Origin: Lachnospiraceae bacterium
GTDB taxonomy: Bacteria > Bacillota > Clostridia > Lachnospirales > Lachnospiraceae
Length of the DNA: 64,000 nt
Assembly (NCBI GenBank): GCA_017472605.1
Contig: JAFUPV010000070.1
Span: 27,588-91,587, forward strand
Direction of reading: 5' to 3'
In this document: positions 8,847-15,638 of the stretch, piece by piece
Position numbering within the stretch: position 1 is the first letter of the stretch
Layout of the letters: each line of letters starts with the position of its first letter
Position numbers and translations under genes: made by a program
The notes under the pieces: model-generated
Seen by the model: the letters and a program-made list of their open reading frames with translations, nothing else
Database searches by the model: none
Told to the model about the DNA's origin: nothing

Positions 8847-9314
8847 TCATTCCAACGGATACATTTCATAAACCTGCAGATTCGGTATAAACCGGATCAG
8901 ATAATTATCCACACTGGTAACATACCCATATTTCTTCTGATAAGCTTCCAGCGCATCTTTCAGATATTCTTCTGTCACATCTAAGTATTCTGCAATTTCA
9001 TAAGCATTCCGGCATCCGGCTTTGGCTGCCGAGATAAGACCGGACAGGCCGATCATCTGGTTGTAGCCCCATAATCTGGCTTTCAGTTCCTGCTTTCGGT
9101 TCAGCACCGTGGTCTGATCGAGGATGTTGCCGGAGCTGGTGTGATAGTGGCCGAGTTCTTCGGCCAGGACGCAGGCCTTTTCCGTTTGCGTCCTTATGTT
9201 CTTTCGTATCGCAATACGATTACCGGAAATCAGGCCGTCATGTTCGATTAGTTCTTTCTCTTGTACTTTCAGTCCTTCACTGCGGGCTGTATTGATCAAA
9301 TTCTGGTATGTCAA
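8847..9314 (-). CDS. ImmA/IrrE-like phage metallopeptidase
   Basis: This 155-aa protein contains ACVLAEELGHYHTS, the phage-type ImmA zinc motif in which the first His of HExxH is replaced (EELGHYH). LDQTTVLNRKQELKARLWGY, typical of phage relatives, follows. ImmA-type proteases cleave XRE repressors (ImmR) to release lytic or transfer functions. Here the gene lies downstream of the CI-like repressor in the same leftward operon, so the repressor is the natural candidate substrate. The altered first ligand makes proteolytic activity uncertain. Confidence 0.75.
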   Translation of the reverse strand: MTYQNLINTARSEGLKVQEKELIEHDGLISGNRIAIRKNIRTQTEKACVLAEELGHYHTSSGNILDQTTVLNRKQELKARLWGYNQMIGLSGLISAAKAGCRNAYEIAEYLDVTEEYLKDALEAYQKKYGYVTSVDNYLIRFIPNLQVYEMYPLE

Positions 9315-9336
9315 TAAATAATCACCTCAAAACTTC

Positions 9337-9564
9337 TTATGCACTCTGCTGATAGTCAACAACAGCAATTTCCGTCAGTACGCCTTTGATCTTACTGATA
9401 ATTTTTTCAATATTTTCCAGTGTGCGTCCGTTCAGATATTCTTCGCCGCACTGTGAGCATTTTTCGCAGGGGACATTTTTAATGATAATGTAGCAACCAT
9501 GATAGTCGGTCATATAGGTAGTCGTTGAAGCTTCCAGATTTCCTTTACAGTAAAAACAAGTCAT
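9337..9564 (-). CDS. YgiT/MqsA-type zinc-finger protein
   Basis: This 75-aa protein has two Cys pairs: MTCFYCKG near the start and CEKCSQCGEEY near residues 33-43. This resembles the N-terminal zinc-binding part of MqsA/YgiT antitoxins, but no helix-turn-helix C-terminus follows. No MqsR-like toxin lies beside it. ATG at 9564 is chosen because it follows AAAGGAGAATGC; a longer upstream reading overlaps the repressor. It lies in the leftward lysogeny operon between the repressor and the ImmA-like gene. Function unknown. Confidence 0.65.
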   Translation of the reverse strand: MTCFYCKGNLEASTTTYMTDYHGCYIIIKNVPCEKCSQCGEEYLNGRTLENIEKIISKIKGVLTEIAVVDYQQSA

Positions 9565-9592
9565 TATGCATTCTCCTTTTTGGGGCAGAATC

Positions 9593-10063
9593 CTATTCCT
9601 TCCATTCATCATCGTCATCCATAATTGCAAGATCATGGGCTTTTCCTTCGGCTGTGTGTTCTATGTCTGTTCGTTCGTGGGCGGCACGGAGCTCGGATTC
9701 CATCCGGTTAGATTCTGCGAGGGTATGGACGTATTTGGTGGCCTTAACCTTGTTAAAATCCGATAGTGATCGAAAATCTGTCAATAATTGGATTTCAACA
9801 GGTATAAGATCGATGGAGGGGGTGGCAGTATAAGATTCTTGTTTGAGTTCCATTGGAACATCAAATCCCATTAACCAGGCTTCATCGACATTCAAAGCGG
9901 ATGCAATTAAATGAAGATTATTTTGCCTTGGTTTATATTTTCCCGAAATATACGAACTCAATTGTCCTTTATCGATACCGGTTTTTTCTACTAGATCAGT
10001 CTGCTTAAAACCACGTATATCCATAGCTTCTCGAATTCGATCTTTAGTTTCTGATTTTTTCAT
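9593..10063 (-). CDS. CI-like phage repressor, XRE helix-turn-helix
   Basis: This is the prophage master repressor. The 156-aa protein has an N-terminal XRE domain (about residues 5-62; KQTDLVEKTGIDKGQLSSYISGK is the helix-turn-helix) and an unclassified acidic C-terminal part. No LexA-type Ser-Lys peptidase motif is evident, so induction may rely on the ImmA-like protein downstream. The start at 10063 follows TAAGGAG. It has its own promoter (TTGACA/TATAAT, minus strand, 10095-10123), whose -35 is covered by one operator. It is divergent from the Cro-like DUF739 gene. Confidence 0.88.
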   Translation of the reverse strand: MKKSETKDRIREAMDIRGFKQTDLVEKTGIDKGQLSSYISGKYKPRQNNLHLIASALNVDEAWLMGFDVPMELKQESYTATPSIDLIPVEIQLLTDFRSLSDFNKVKATKYVHTLAESNRMESELRAAHERTDIEHTAEGKAHDLAIMDDDDEWKE

Positions 10064-10094
10064 AGGCGCGCTCCTTAAAGAAATCTTTAATGAT

Positions 10095-10216
10095 ATTATA
10101 AAGTTGGGTTGAGAAAATGTCAACGATTATTTATGAAAGTTGAGAAAAACTTAAAAATATCTTGACACGTTCAGTTGAAAGTGCTATGCTTATCTTGCAA
10201 GTTGAGAATATCTCAA
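10095..10216. promoter_or_regulatory. Immunity region: divergent promoters and three operators
   Basis: The leftward repressor promoter has -35 TTGACA at 10118-10123 and -10 TATAAT at 10095-10100 (minus strand, 17-bp spacer). The rightward early promoter has TTGACA at 10162-10167 and TATGCT at 10185-10190 (17-bp spacer). Three 15-bp sites, consensus TTGAGAAWNTCTCAA, lie at 10109-10123, 10140-10154 and 10202-10216. The first covers the leftward -35. The third, the most symmetric, sits at about +5 to +20 of the rightward transcript. This is a classic genetic-switch layout. Confidence 0.85.
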
Positions 10217-10233
10217 CTTTTGGAGGTGATATT

Positions 10234-10473
10234 ATGGAACCATATGATTACAGAAAGTTGAGAGGAAGGATTAAAGAACGATTTGGCACCCAATCTTCAT
10301 TTGCTAAAGCTATTGGTCTTTCCGATGTATCTGTAAGTAACAAACTTAACAATGTAGTTGATTGGGGGCAAGAAGAAATAGAAAAGGCTGTCATTGCTCT
10401 TGATCTACCACATGAAGAGATTCATTTTTATTTTTTTACACACGAAGTTGAGAAAAACTCAACTACAGAATAA
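10234..10473 (+). CDS. Cro-like phage regulator, DUF739 family
   Basis: This 79-aa protein matches DUF739 along its length: YDYRKLRGRIKERFGTQ, FAKAIGLSDVSVSNKLN and the C-terminal IHFYFF. The family has a helix-turn-helix and sits divergent from CI-like repressors, acting as Cro. ATG 10234 follows TGGAGGTGATATT. An operator (10202-10216) lies in its leader and a fourth copy overlaps its 3' end (10448-10462). It is the first gene of the rightward early transcript. Confidence 0.85.
   Translation: MEPYDYRKLRGRIKERFGTQSSFAKAIGLSDVSVSNKLNNVVDWGQEEIEKAVIALDLPHEEIHFYFFTHEVEKNSTTE
10448..10462. promoter_or_regulatory. Fourth repressor operator copy
   Basis: TTGAGAAAAACTCAA matches the operator consensus of the immunity region and lies inside the 3' end of the DUF739 gene, about 230 bp from its nearest fellow. 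It could support repressor looping or control the downstream small genes. Confidence 0.65.
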
Positions 10474-10488
10474 GGAGGTGAGAAGGGG

Positions 10489-10668
10489 ATGACAATATTT
10501 TTTACAATAACCACGATAATCAGTATCATTGGTTGGGTAACCAGTTATATAGCAGCTAAAGCCCTTATGTATTACATAAAAGAAAGCGGGTACAGACCGC
10601 CAACAAAAGAGGAGATTAAGGACTGCACCCGTTACGCTGCTCGGCATACGTTAGGAATTTGGGACTAA
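10489..10668 (+). CDS. Small single-span membrane protein (59 aa)
   Basis: The protein begins MTIFFTITTIISIIGWV, one membrane-spanning helix (about residues 3-26), followed by a basic cytoplasmic-type tail ending HTLGIWD. AAGGAGGTGAGAAGGGG precedes the ATG. It follows the DUF739 gene by 15 bp and belongs to the rightward early operon. Its last 18 bp overlap the convergent gene ending at 10651. I do not recognise a family. Position suggests an early lytic or superinfection function, unproven. Confidence 0.6.
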   Translation: MTIFFTITTIISIIGWVTSYIAAKALMYYIKESGYRPPTKEEIKDCTRYAARHTLGIWD

Positions 10669-11025
10669 ATTCAAGATATTAATTAAGTATTGAATGATTA
10701 CAGCAGAAGCAATACCAAGCATCCATGTAAGCAAATATGTTATTGGTCGTCCGAAAACAGCAATTATTTTGTTAAGTAAGGCTTTTCGACATTCCTCGTC
10801 ATATGAATAGGCTTTGCTTAGTAATATCACATGACGAATTCTGGGCTTCAGATATTTTTCTTCGGCGAGTTCATCAAGATACTGCTCAAGGATTGGCTTT
10901 GGGATTGTTTGTATGTATGGATCGGTATAATATTGGCTAATGCATTTTTTGTCAGAAATCTTTATTAAGCGTTTTAGAGTTTTATATTTTGATGGGATTT
11001 TGACTTTATTACGAAATTTAAACAT
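10651..11025 (-). CDS. Small membrane protein, opposite-strand moron
   Basis: This 124-aa protein has a basic, soluble N-terminal part (about residues 1-88) and one or two membrane segments near the C-terminus (YLLTWMLGIASAVIIQYLIN). No family recognised. AAAGGAGATCCGGA precedes its ATG and it has its own promoter (11074-11102), so it can be expressed while the lytic early genes it opposes are repressed. This is typical of a lysogenic-conversion or exclusion gene. GC is lower than in the replication genes. Confidence 0.65.
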   Translation of the reverse strand: MFKFRNKVKIPSKYKTLKRLIKISDKKCISQYYTDPYIQTIPKPILEQYLDELAEEKYLKPRIRHVILLSKAYSYDEECRKALLNKIIAVFGRPITYLLTWMLGIASAVIIQYLINILNLVPNS

Positions 11026-11073
11026 TCCGGATCTCCTTTCGACGAATTCATAACTCTAAATATGAATAATCGT

Positions 11074-11102
11074 ATTATATAGGAAAGTAGGAAAGTAATC
11101 AA
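11074..11102 (-). promoter_or_regulatory. Promoter of the opposite-strand membrane-protein gene
   Basis: On the minus strand TTGATT (11097-11102) and TATAAT (11074-11079) are 17 bp apart, about 50 bp upstream of the start codon at 11025. Confidence 0.6.
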
Positions 11103-11161
11103 GAAGAAAACATCGACAAATTACGACATGATATCTGGATAAGGAAGTGGGGTGAGATGGG

Positions 11162-11353
11162 ATGGCACAGATAAAAGAATTAAAGACATTGAATCTTGAT
11201 ATCGATAAGGGCATTTGTGAAGTCAACGGAAGAGATATTTCCAAGAGCACATCAGAGCTCAAAATGGAATTCTCAGAGGATCACTGGTCATTGGTGATTA
11301 CAGAAGATACCGTATATACCAGTGATCCTCGTATGCTCTTATCAAGGGATTAA
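11162..11353 (+). CDS. Small hypothetical phage protein (63 aa)
   Basis: Short soluble, acidic protein beginning MAQIKELKTLNLDID, with no recognisable domain. A purine-rich stretch (GTGGGGTGAGATGGG) precedes the ATG. It overlaps the end of the convergent gene at 11342 by 12 bp. It is a plausible early-operon gene; function unknown. Confidence 0.5.
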   Translation: MAQIKELKTLNLDIDKGICEVNGRDISKSTSELKMEFSEDHWSLVITEDTVYTSDPRMLLSRD

Positions 11354-11656
11354 TTTGCTGATAAAGTCAACAACACCAGTAAGTCCATCTTTAAAACGGT
11401 TTTCCATATAGATAATAAACTGTTCATTGGCAGAAAAGCCTCCATTGATATATGTTTTACCTAAGCCAGTACGTTTGAGTTCTGCAACGGTGACTTTAAT
11501 ATCGGAATCGCTCCAGGAAGAACATATCTTAAATGTTTTGATATCAGATAGCTCAAAATGCAGTGCGTTTATTTTATTTATTCCAGCCTTTCGTTTTTCT
11601 AAGTAGGACTTATACATGAAACACACAAGTTTATCAGCATCTTTAGTTAATTGCAT
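11342..11656 (-). CDS. Hypothetical protein (104 aa), opposite-strand moron
   Basis: This 104-aa soluble protein begins MQLTKDADKLVCFMYKSYL and has a mixed helix-strand pattern that could be a winged-helix fold, but I do not recognise a family. GAGAGGAGTGACTAACC before the ATG is a good ribosome-binding site. Like the gene at 10651-11025 it opposes the early lytic operon, suggesting expression in the lysogen. Confidence 0.55.
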   Translation of the reverse strand: MQLTKDADKLVCFMYKSYLEKRKAGINKINALHFELSDIKTFKICSSWSDSDIKVTVAELKRTGLGKTYINGGFSANEQFIIYMENRFKDGLTGVVDFISKLIP

Positions 11657-11732
11657 GGTTAGTCACTCCTCTCTTATAATACTCGGGTGTTGCAGCAGCC
11701 TGTACTTTTTAGAATAGGGAAAAAGGAAGATC

Positions 11733-11804
11733 ATGTCAATAAAAAATGTCGAGAAAGCAGGGGCGGAATTTGCCACAGAAGTATCAAAGCAGATGGTACC
11801 GTAA
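11733..11804 (+). CDS. Possible 23-aa peptide or gene remnant
   Basis: AAGGAAGATC precedes an ATG opening a 23-codon frame (MSIKNVEKAGAEFATEVSKQ...). It lies in the otherwise empty 190 bp between the minus-strand gene and the next early gene. It may be a small peptide or the leftover start of a truncated gene. Weak support. Confidence 0.25.
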   Translation: MSIKNVEKAGAEFATEVSKQMVP

Positions 11805-11849
11805 CTCAGACAAACCATAACACATACGATAAAACATGGGGGTGAATCT

Positions 11850-12014
11850 ATGATCGTTAAAGAATGTAAGGTAGGAAATACCACAATCCGCTGTGATAAC
11901 AGCTGTGTCCGGAGTCCGGACGAAGTGGAGCAGATCCACAAGAATCTCGGAGCGATGGTCACCAGACAGTATACCAGAAAGCTGGAGAAGGAAGCAAAAG
12001 AGGAAACCGCCTGA
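11850..12014 (+). CDS. Small hypothetical phage protein (54 aa)
   Basis: This frame runs MIVKECKVGNTTIRCDNSC and ends KEAKEETA, with two closely placed cysteines and a charged C-terminal helix. GGGGGTGAATCT precedes the ATG. It resembles the short proteins often found at the start of Firmicute phage early operons. Function unknown; its stop overlaps the following reading frame. Confidence 0.6.
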   Translation: MIVKECKVGNTTIRCDNSCVRSPDEVEQIHKNLGAMVTRQYTRKLEKEAKEETA

Positions 12015-12037
12015 TGGCGGAGAAAGGAGGACAAGCA

Positions 12038-12253
12038 ATGAGAGACGATGTTTGGTACATGCCGGTCACCCGCAGCAGCGCAAGGGCAGAGCTTCTGCTC
12101 AACCAGTTGCCAGATCCGGAAGAGGACAAGCCAAAAACCGACTGGCTGGAGGTTGCAGCCCTGTTTGTAGAGTTCTTTCTTGGACTCTGGCTGTACGCGC
12201 TGCCATTCCTGCTGTTACTGGCAGGATGGATGATCGAGAAACTGTTTATGTAG
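12038..12253 (+). CDS. Small membrane protein (71 aa)
   Basis: A short soluble N-terminal part (MRDDVWYMPVTRSSARAELL) precedes a membrane region (VAALFVEFFLGLWLYALPF and LLLLAGWMIEKLF). ATG 12038 is preferred over an in-frame ATG at 12014 because AAAGGAGG lies just before it. Early operon gene; no family recognised. Confidence 0.6.
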   Translation: MRDDVWYMPVTRSSARAELLLNQLPDPEEDKPKTDWLEVAALFVEFFLGLWLYALPFLLLLAGWMIEKLFM

Positions 12254-12262
12254 GAGGATGAC

Positions 12263-12685
12263 ATGAAAACTAGAATCGAAGAAATGATGATGAACATCAA
12301 CCTGGTCCTCGGGGATGTGGAGGAGCAGATCATGAATCTGGAAACCGGGAAGTATGAGAACGAAGATCTCCGGGACGAGATCCGTACCATGACGGACGGC
12401 CAGCTGATCGTCCTGAGAAAGCTCGGGCTGATCACGGAAGAACAGGAGGTTCAGGAGAGGAAACGGATCCAGCCGGAAGCCGCCACGACCAGAAAGCCGC
12501 TCACACAGAAGCAGCTGATTGATTACTGCAACCTGCATCAGCCCCGCTGGTTATGTGATTCCTGCCATTTTCTGGGAGCGGAATGCAAAGTGTTCCGGGA
12601 AAAGTATGGAACGATTCCGATGGATGAAGAATCACTGCATCCGGACCGGTATACAGATGAGGTGCTTGGCGATGGGGAAGAGTAG
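12263..12685 (+). CDS. Hypothetical phage protein with cysteine cluster
   Basis: This 140-aa protein has an N-terminal helical region (about residues 1-60), a central linker, and a C-terminal CDSCHFLGAECKVF motif that could bind metal. AGGAGGATGAC precedes the ATG. It overlaps the next gene by 14 bp, indicating translational coupling. No function can be assigned. Confidence 0.65.
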   Translation: MKTRIEEMMMNINLVLGDVEEQIMNLETGKYENEDLRDEIRTMTDGQLIVLRKLGLITEEQEVQERKRIQPEAATTRKPLTQKQLIDYCNLHQPRWLCDSCHFLGAECKVFREKYGTIPMDEESLHPDRYTDEVLGDGEE

Positions 12686-12866
12686 GGCGGCGAAGCCGAC
12701 GCGGGAGCAGAAAGCAATAATCGCCGGAGCGGAGAAGGACTGGAAGGAATACCTGGTTGTCATGGATCTGCCGAACAGTCTGATCATCAAGAATGTACAT
12801 ACCGGCGAGAATGAGGTAATTGAAAAGCCGCTGCAGGTCGGGAAACCTGGTCAGCGGCACAAATAA
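12672..12866 (+). CDS. Small phage protein, DUF6906-like
   Basis: This 64-aa basic protein reads RAAKPTREQKAIIAGA, WKEYLVVMDLPNSLII and KNVHTGENEVIEKPL. This layout (basic start, central W-LVV-D-P block, terminal H-G segment) resembles DUF6906-type phage proteins; assignment is tentative. It starts inside the end of the preceding gene (ATGGGGAAGAG) and is coupled to it. Confidence 0.55.
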   Translation: MGKSRAAKPTREQKAIIAGAEKDWKEYLVVMDLPNSLIIKNVHTGENEVIEKPLQVGKPGQRHK

Positions 12867-12909
12867 AAAACACAATGTTAGTTTATCAAAAACGGGAGGA
12901 AGTTGCAAG

Positions 12910-13167
12910 ATGGTTTTAGCAAAAAATGGAAGGGTTGCGATTAAGGATGTGACGAAGCAGGGGCTGATAGCTGATTTCCTGATGGTCACGATAGCAGTAA
13001 AAGAGGCTCTGGTAAAAGCGGGAATGCCGGAGGATGTGGTAAAAGAAATAATGGAGACAAGCTTTCGCGTTGGTGTGGCAGATGATATAAAGTGTGCCAT
13101 GGATAAAGAACTGGAGAGGGTAGCGAAGCACGCATTCGAGCGGATTTTTTGGAATCAGGGGGGGTAA
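12910..13167 (+). CDS. Hypothetical phage protein (85 aa)
   Basis: A largely helical 85-aa protein beginning MVLAKNGRVAIKDVTKQGL, with no recognisable motif. GGGAGGAAGTTGCAAG precedes the ATG. It lies in the early operon 3 bp before the next gene. Confidence 0.6.
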   Translation: MVLAKNGRVAIKDVTKQGLIADFLMVTIAVKEALVKAGMPEDVVKEIMETSFRVGVADDIKCAMDKELERVAKHAFERIFWNQGG

Positions 13168-13170
13168 GGT

Positions 13171-13749
13171 ATGTTTGTGAATATGAACGTATTAAAGCGG
13201 CTGGTGAAAGCCGCTTTTAAGAACAACAGCCTGATGATCGGCAATGTCGAAGATTCGCTGATCATCAGCACCGGCCACGTGACGGTTCAAGTGTTGGATG
13301 GTTTCGCCACGAATTCCTATAAGGCACTGATCATGGAGTATCTTGGTGAGCTGCCCAAAATCGGCGAGGTCTATTCCATCGGAGGAGGTGCCGGGAACCA
13401 GGCAACTGTAGGATTCGAGGAGGAACTGGATATATACACAAAGGTTCCCCTCAGCCTTCCAAAGCTGCAACGCACGGCAGTGCGAATCGGAACCTGGGTA
13501 ATCTTTCAAGATGCTGCACTGAATAAGTATGGGGTGGAAGAAGGGCTTTGGAAGCTCTACGACCCGTCGGAAGCTGACCAGGAGAAAGAAGGATTTCCGG
13601 GAATGCCGCAGCTTATGAAGGACAAGTCTGGAATTCTGCTGCGCAATGATGGAATGGCATTGAAGATCCGGGTGTATGAACAGTTGAACAGCACCGCATT
13701 CCGTGAGATGGCACTGATTGATCTGGGAGAGGAGGATGACTGGGAATGA
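13171..13749 (+). CDS. Hypothetical phage early protein (192 aa)
   Basis: This 192-aa protein has alternating beta-rich segments (LIISTGHVTVQVLDGF, TAVRIGTWVIFQD) and an acidic C-terminus (LGEEDDWE). No family recognised. It sits immediately upstream of the Gp157 gene with a 4-bp overlap and is probably part of the same replication/recombination module. Its single-stranded-DNA context makes a DNA-metabolism role possible but unproven. Confidence 0.65.
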   Translation: MFVNMNVLKRLVKAAFKNNSLMIGNVEDSLIISTGHVTVQVLDGFATNSYKALIMEYLGELPKIGEVYSIGGGAGNQATVGFEEELDIYTKVPLSLPKLQRTAVRIGTWVIFQDAALNKYGVEEGLWKLYDPSEADQEKEGFPGMPQLMKDKSGILLRNDGMALKIRVYEQLNSTAFREMALIDLGEEDDWE

Positions 13750-14249
13750 GTACATTATACCAGCTGACAGCAGATTTTGAGGAAGTTATCAACATGCTCT
13801 ATGATGAGGATGTGGATGAGCAGGTAATTCTTGATACCCTCGAGGGGATCGAGATGGAATTTGAGGATAAAGCAGACGGATATGCCAAGGTAGACAAGCA
13901 GATGAAGGCTGATATCGAGGCGATGAAAGCCGAGCGTGACCGGCTCAGCGAGCGGATCAGCCTCGCGGAAAACCGGAGAAAGCGTCTCCTGTGGAAGCTC
14001 GAGAATGCTATGAGAACAACCGGAAAGACAAAGTTTAAGACCGCATTGTTCTCGTTCGGCATCCAGAAGAACGGAGGCAAGCAGCCGGTAGCGATCGATG
14101 CAGCGGATGTCACGTTGATTCCCGCAGCATATCTGATCCCGCAGCCACCGGTTCCGGATAAGGAAAAGATCCGTGAATATCTGCAGGCGGGAAACAAGCC
14201 GGCATGGGCACATTTGGAACCGAGGGGCGAGAGCCTTCGGATCCGGTAA
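13746..14249 (+). CDS. Siphovirus Gp157 family protein
   Basis: The 167-aa protein matches Gp157: an N-terminal LYQLTADFEEVINML, a central coiled coil (about residues 40-95) and a C-terminal half ending PDKEKIREYLQAGNKPAWAH. The family occurs next to single-strand annealing or ATPase genes in Gram-positive phages; relatives have been linked to phage resistance and replication. ATG overlaps the previous stop by 4 bp. Confidence 0.85.
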   Translation: MSTLYQLTADFEEVINMLYDEDVDEQVILDTLEGIEMEFEDKADGYAKVDKQMKADIEAMKAERDRLSERISLAENRRKRLLWKLENAMRTTGKTKFKTALFSFGIQKNGGKQPVAIDAADVTLIPAAYLIPQPPVPDKEKIREYLQAGNKPAWAHLEPRGESLRIR

Positions 14250-14262
14250 GGGAGGTAGTGAC

Positions 14263-15240
14263 ATGGGAAATTTTGATAAAGTCGTTCGTGCGAAAACGAA
14301 GCTGAGACTGGCGCTTACCGGAGTATCCGGGGCAGGAAAAACGTTGGGTGCACTGTTGATCGCTTACGGCATGACTGGTGACTGGGATAAGGTCGCTTTC
14401 ATTGATACCGAGCATGAGCGTGCAAGGGCATATGCAAACCGTTCGGAGTATGGCATCGGGGAATTTCTGTACGCACCGTTAAAACCACCGTATTCGGTTG
14501 AACGGTATAAAGACCTGGTGAAAGAGGCGGCGGGGCTTGTTGGACCGGATGGGGTTGTCATTATCGACAGCTTTTCACATGCCTGGAACAATGAGGGAGG
14601 CGTACTGGATGTAAAAGACAAGATCGCGTCAAGGGCTGGGATGAACAGCTATACTGCGTGGAATGAGGCTGGGAAACTGCAGAACAATCTGGTCAATACG
14701 ATCCTGGCAGTGAACTGCCACACGATCGTTACTATGCGTTCCAAGATGGAATATGCACTGCAGGAAAATGACCGTGGAAAGCTTCAGCCGGTAAAGCTTG
14801 GGCTGGCCCCGATCCAGCGTGACGATACTGAGTATGAGTTTGATATTGTTCTGGATATCGCAAGGAGCCATGTGGCAACGGCAAGCAAGGATGTAACGTT
14901 CCTGGATAAGTACGGTGATGTGATCAGTGCGGATCTCGGCCGTAAGTTAAAGGCGTGGTTGGATGAGGGCGTAGCACCGGTGGTAAAGCCGGCAGCGCCA
15001 TCCATCCAGGTAACAGCAGCTTCCGCGTCTGCATCCGGAGAGAATCCGATCACTGCGGAACAGTGGCAGCTGATCAATACAGAGTCCGGAAAGAATAAGG
15101 AGATCCTGATGGCAGCATTGAAGCATTTTAATGCATCGAAGCCAACGGAGCTGAAGCAGGGGCAGATGAACGAGATCCTGTTCTATGTCCGCGAATGTGT
15201 GCAGAATGGAGGTGTCCCTTTTGAAGACAGTGCAGTTTGA
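14263..15240 (+). CDS. Phage AAA/RecA-like ATPase (Sak4/AAA_24 type)
   Basis: This 325-aa protein has Walker A GVSGAGKT (about residues 20-27) and a Walker B-like VVIIDSFSHAW. The architecture is that of phage RecA-core ATPases next to Gp157, RusA and DUF669. Such proteins act in single-strand annealing or recombination. The C-terminal ~80 residues form a separate small domain after an Ala/Ser-rich linker. ATG 14263 follows GGGAGGTAGTGAC; the longer upstream reading is the Gp157 gene in another frame. Its end overlaps the RusA gene by 20 bp. Confidence 0.8.
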   Translation: MGNFDKVVRAKTKLRLALTGVSGAGKTLGALLIAYGMTGDWDKVAFIDTEHERARAYANRSEYGIGEFLYAPLKPPYSVERYKDLVKEAAGLVGPDGVVIIDSFSHAWNNEGGVLDVKDKIASRAGMNSYTAWNEAGKLQNNLVNTILAVNCHTIVTMRSKMEYALQENDRGKLQPVKLGLAPIQRDDTEYEFDIVLDIARSHVATASKDVTFLDKYGDVISADLGRKLKAWLDEGVAPVVKPAAPSIQVTAASASASGENPITAEQWQLINTESGKNKEILMAALKHFNASKPTELKQGQMNEILFYVRECVQNGGVPFEDSAV

Positions 15241-15637
15241 AATCCCGGGTGCAGTAAAAGGGAAGGGACGGCCGAGAGTGACCAAAGCCGGGATTGCGTA
15301 TACCCCAAAGGATACCGTCCAGTATGAAAATCTGGTCCGTCTTTGCTACCGGGAGAAGGTCGGAGAATATTTGGAAGGGCAGATCCGGATTGAGATCGAT
15401 GCGTACTTTCCAATTCCCAAAAGCACATCGAAGTACAACCGGAACCAGATGATTCTCGGTTTTCTGCGTCCGACAAAGAAGCCGGACTGGGATAATATTG
15501 GCAAGATCATCTGTGACAGCCTGAATGGTGTTGCCTACCGGGATGATGCTGCGGTCGTATCCGCCCGGTTTGACAAGTGGTACACAAATGAAGAGCCAAA
15601 AACGATCGTAACAATGGTTGTGATCGGGGAGGGATGA
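15221..15637 (+). CDS. rusA: RusA-family Holliday-junction resolvase
   Basis: This endonuclease resolves four-way junctions during phage recombination. The protein has the RusA pattern: KGKGRPRVT near the start, then KKPDWDNIGKIICDSLNGVAYRDDAAV with the conserved aspartates of the active site (about residues 87-113). A TTG start at 15221 is preferred because TGGAGG lies 8 bp before it and gives 138 aa, the normal family length. An in-frame ATG further up lacks a good site. Confidence 0.88.
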   Translation: MKTVQFEIPGAVKGKGRPRVTKAGIAYTPKDTVQYENLVRLCYREKVGEYLEGQIRIEIDAYFPIPKSTSKYNRNQMILGFLRPTKKPDWDNIGKIICDSLNGVAYRDDAAVVSARFDKWYTNEEPKTIVTMVVIGEG

Positions 15638-15638
15638 G

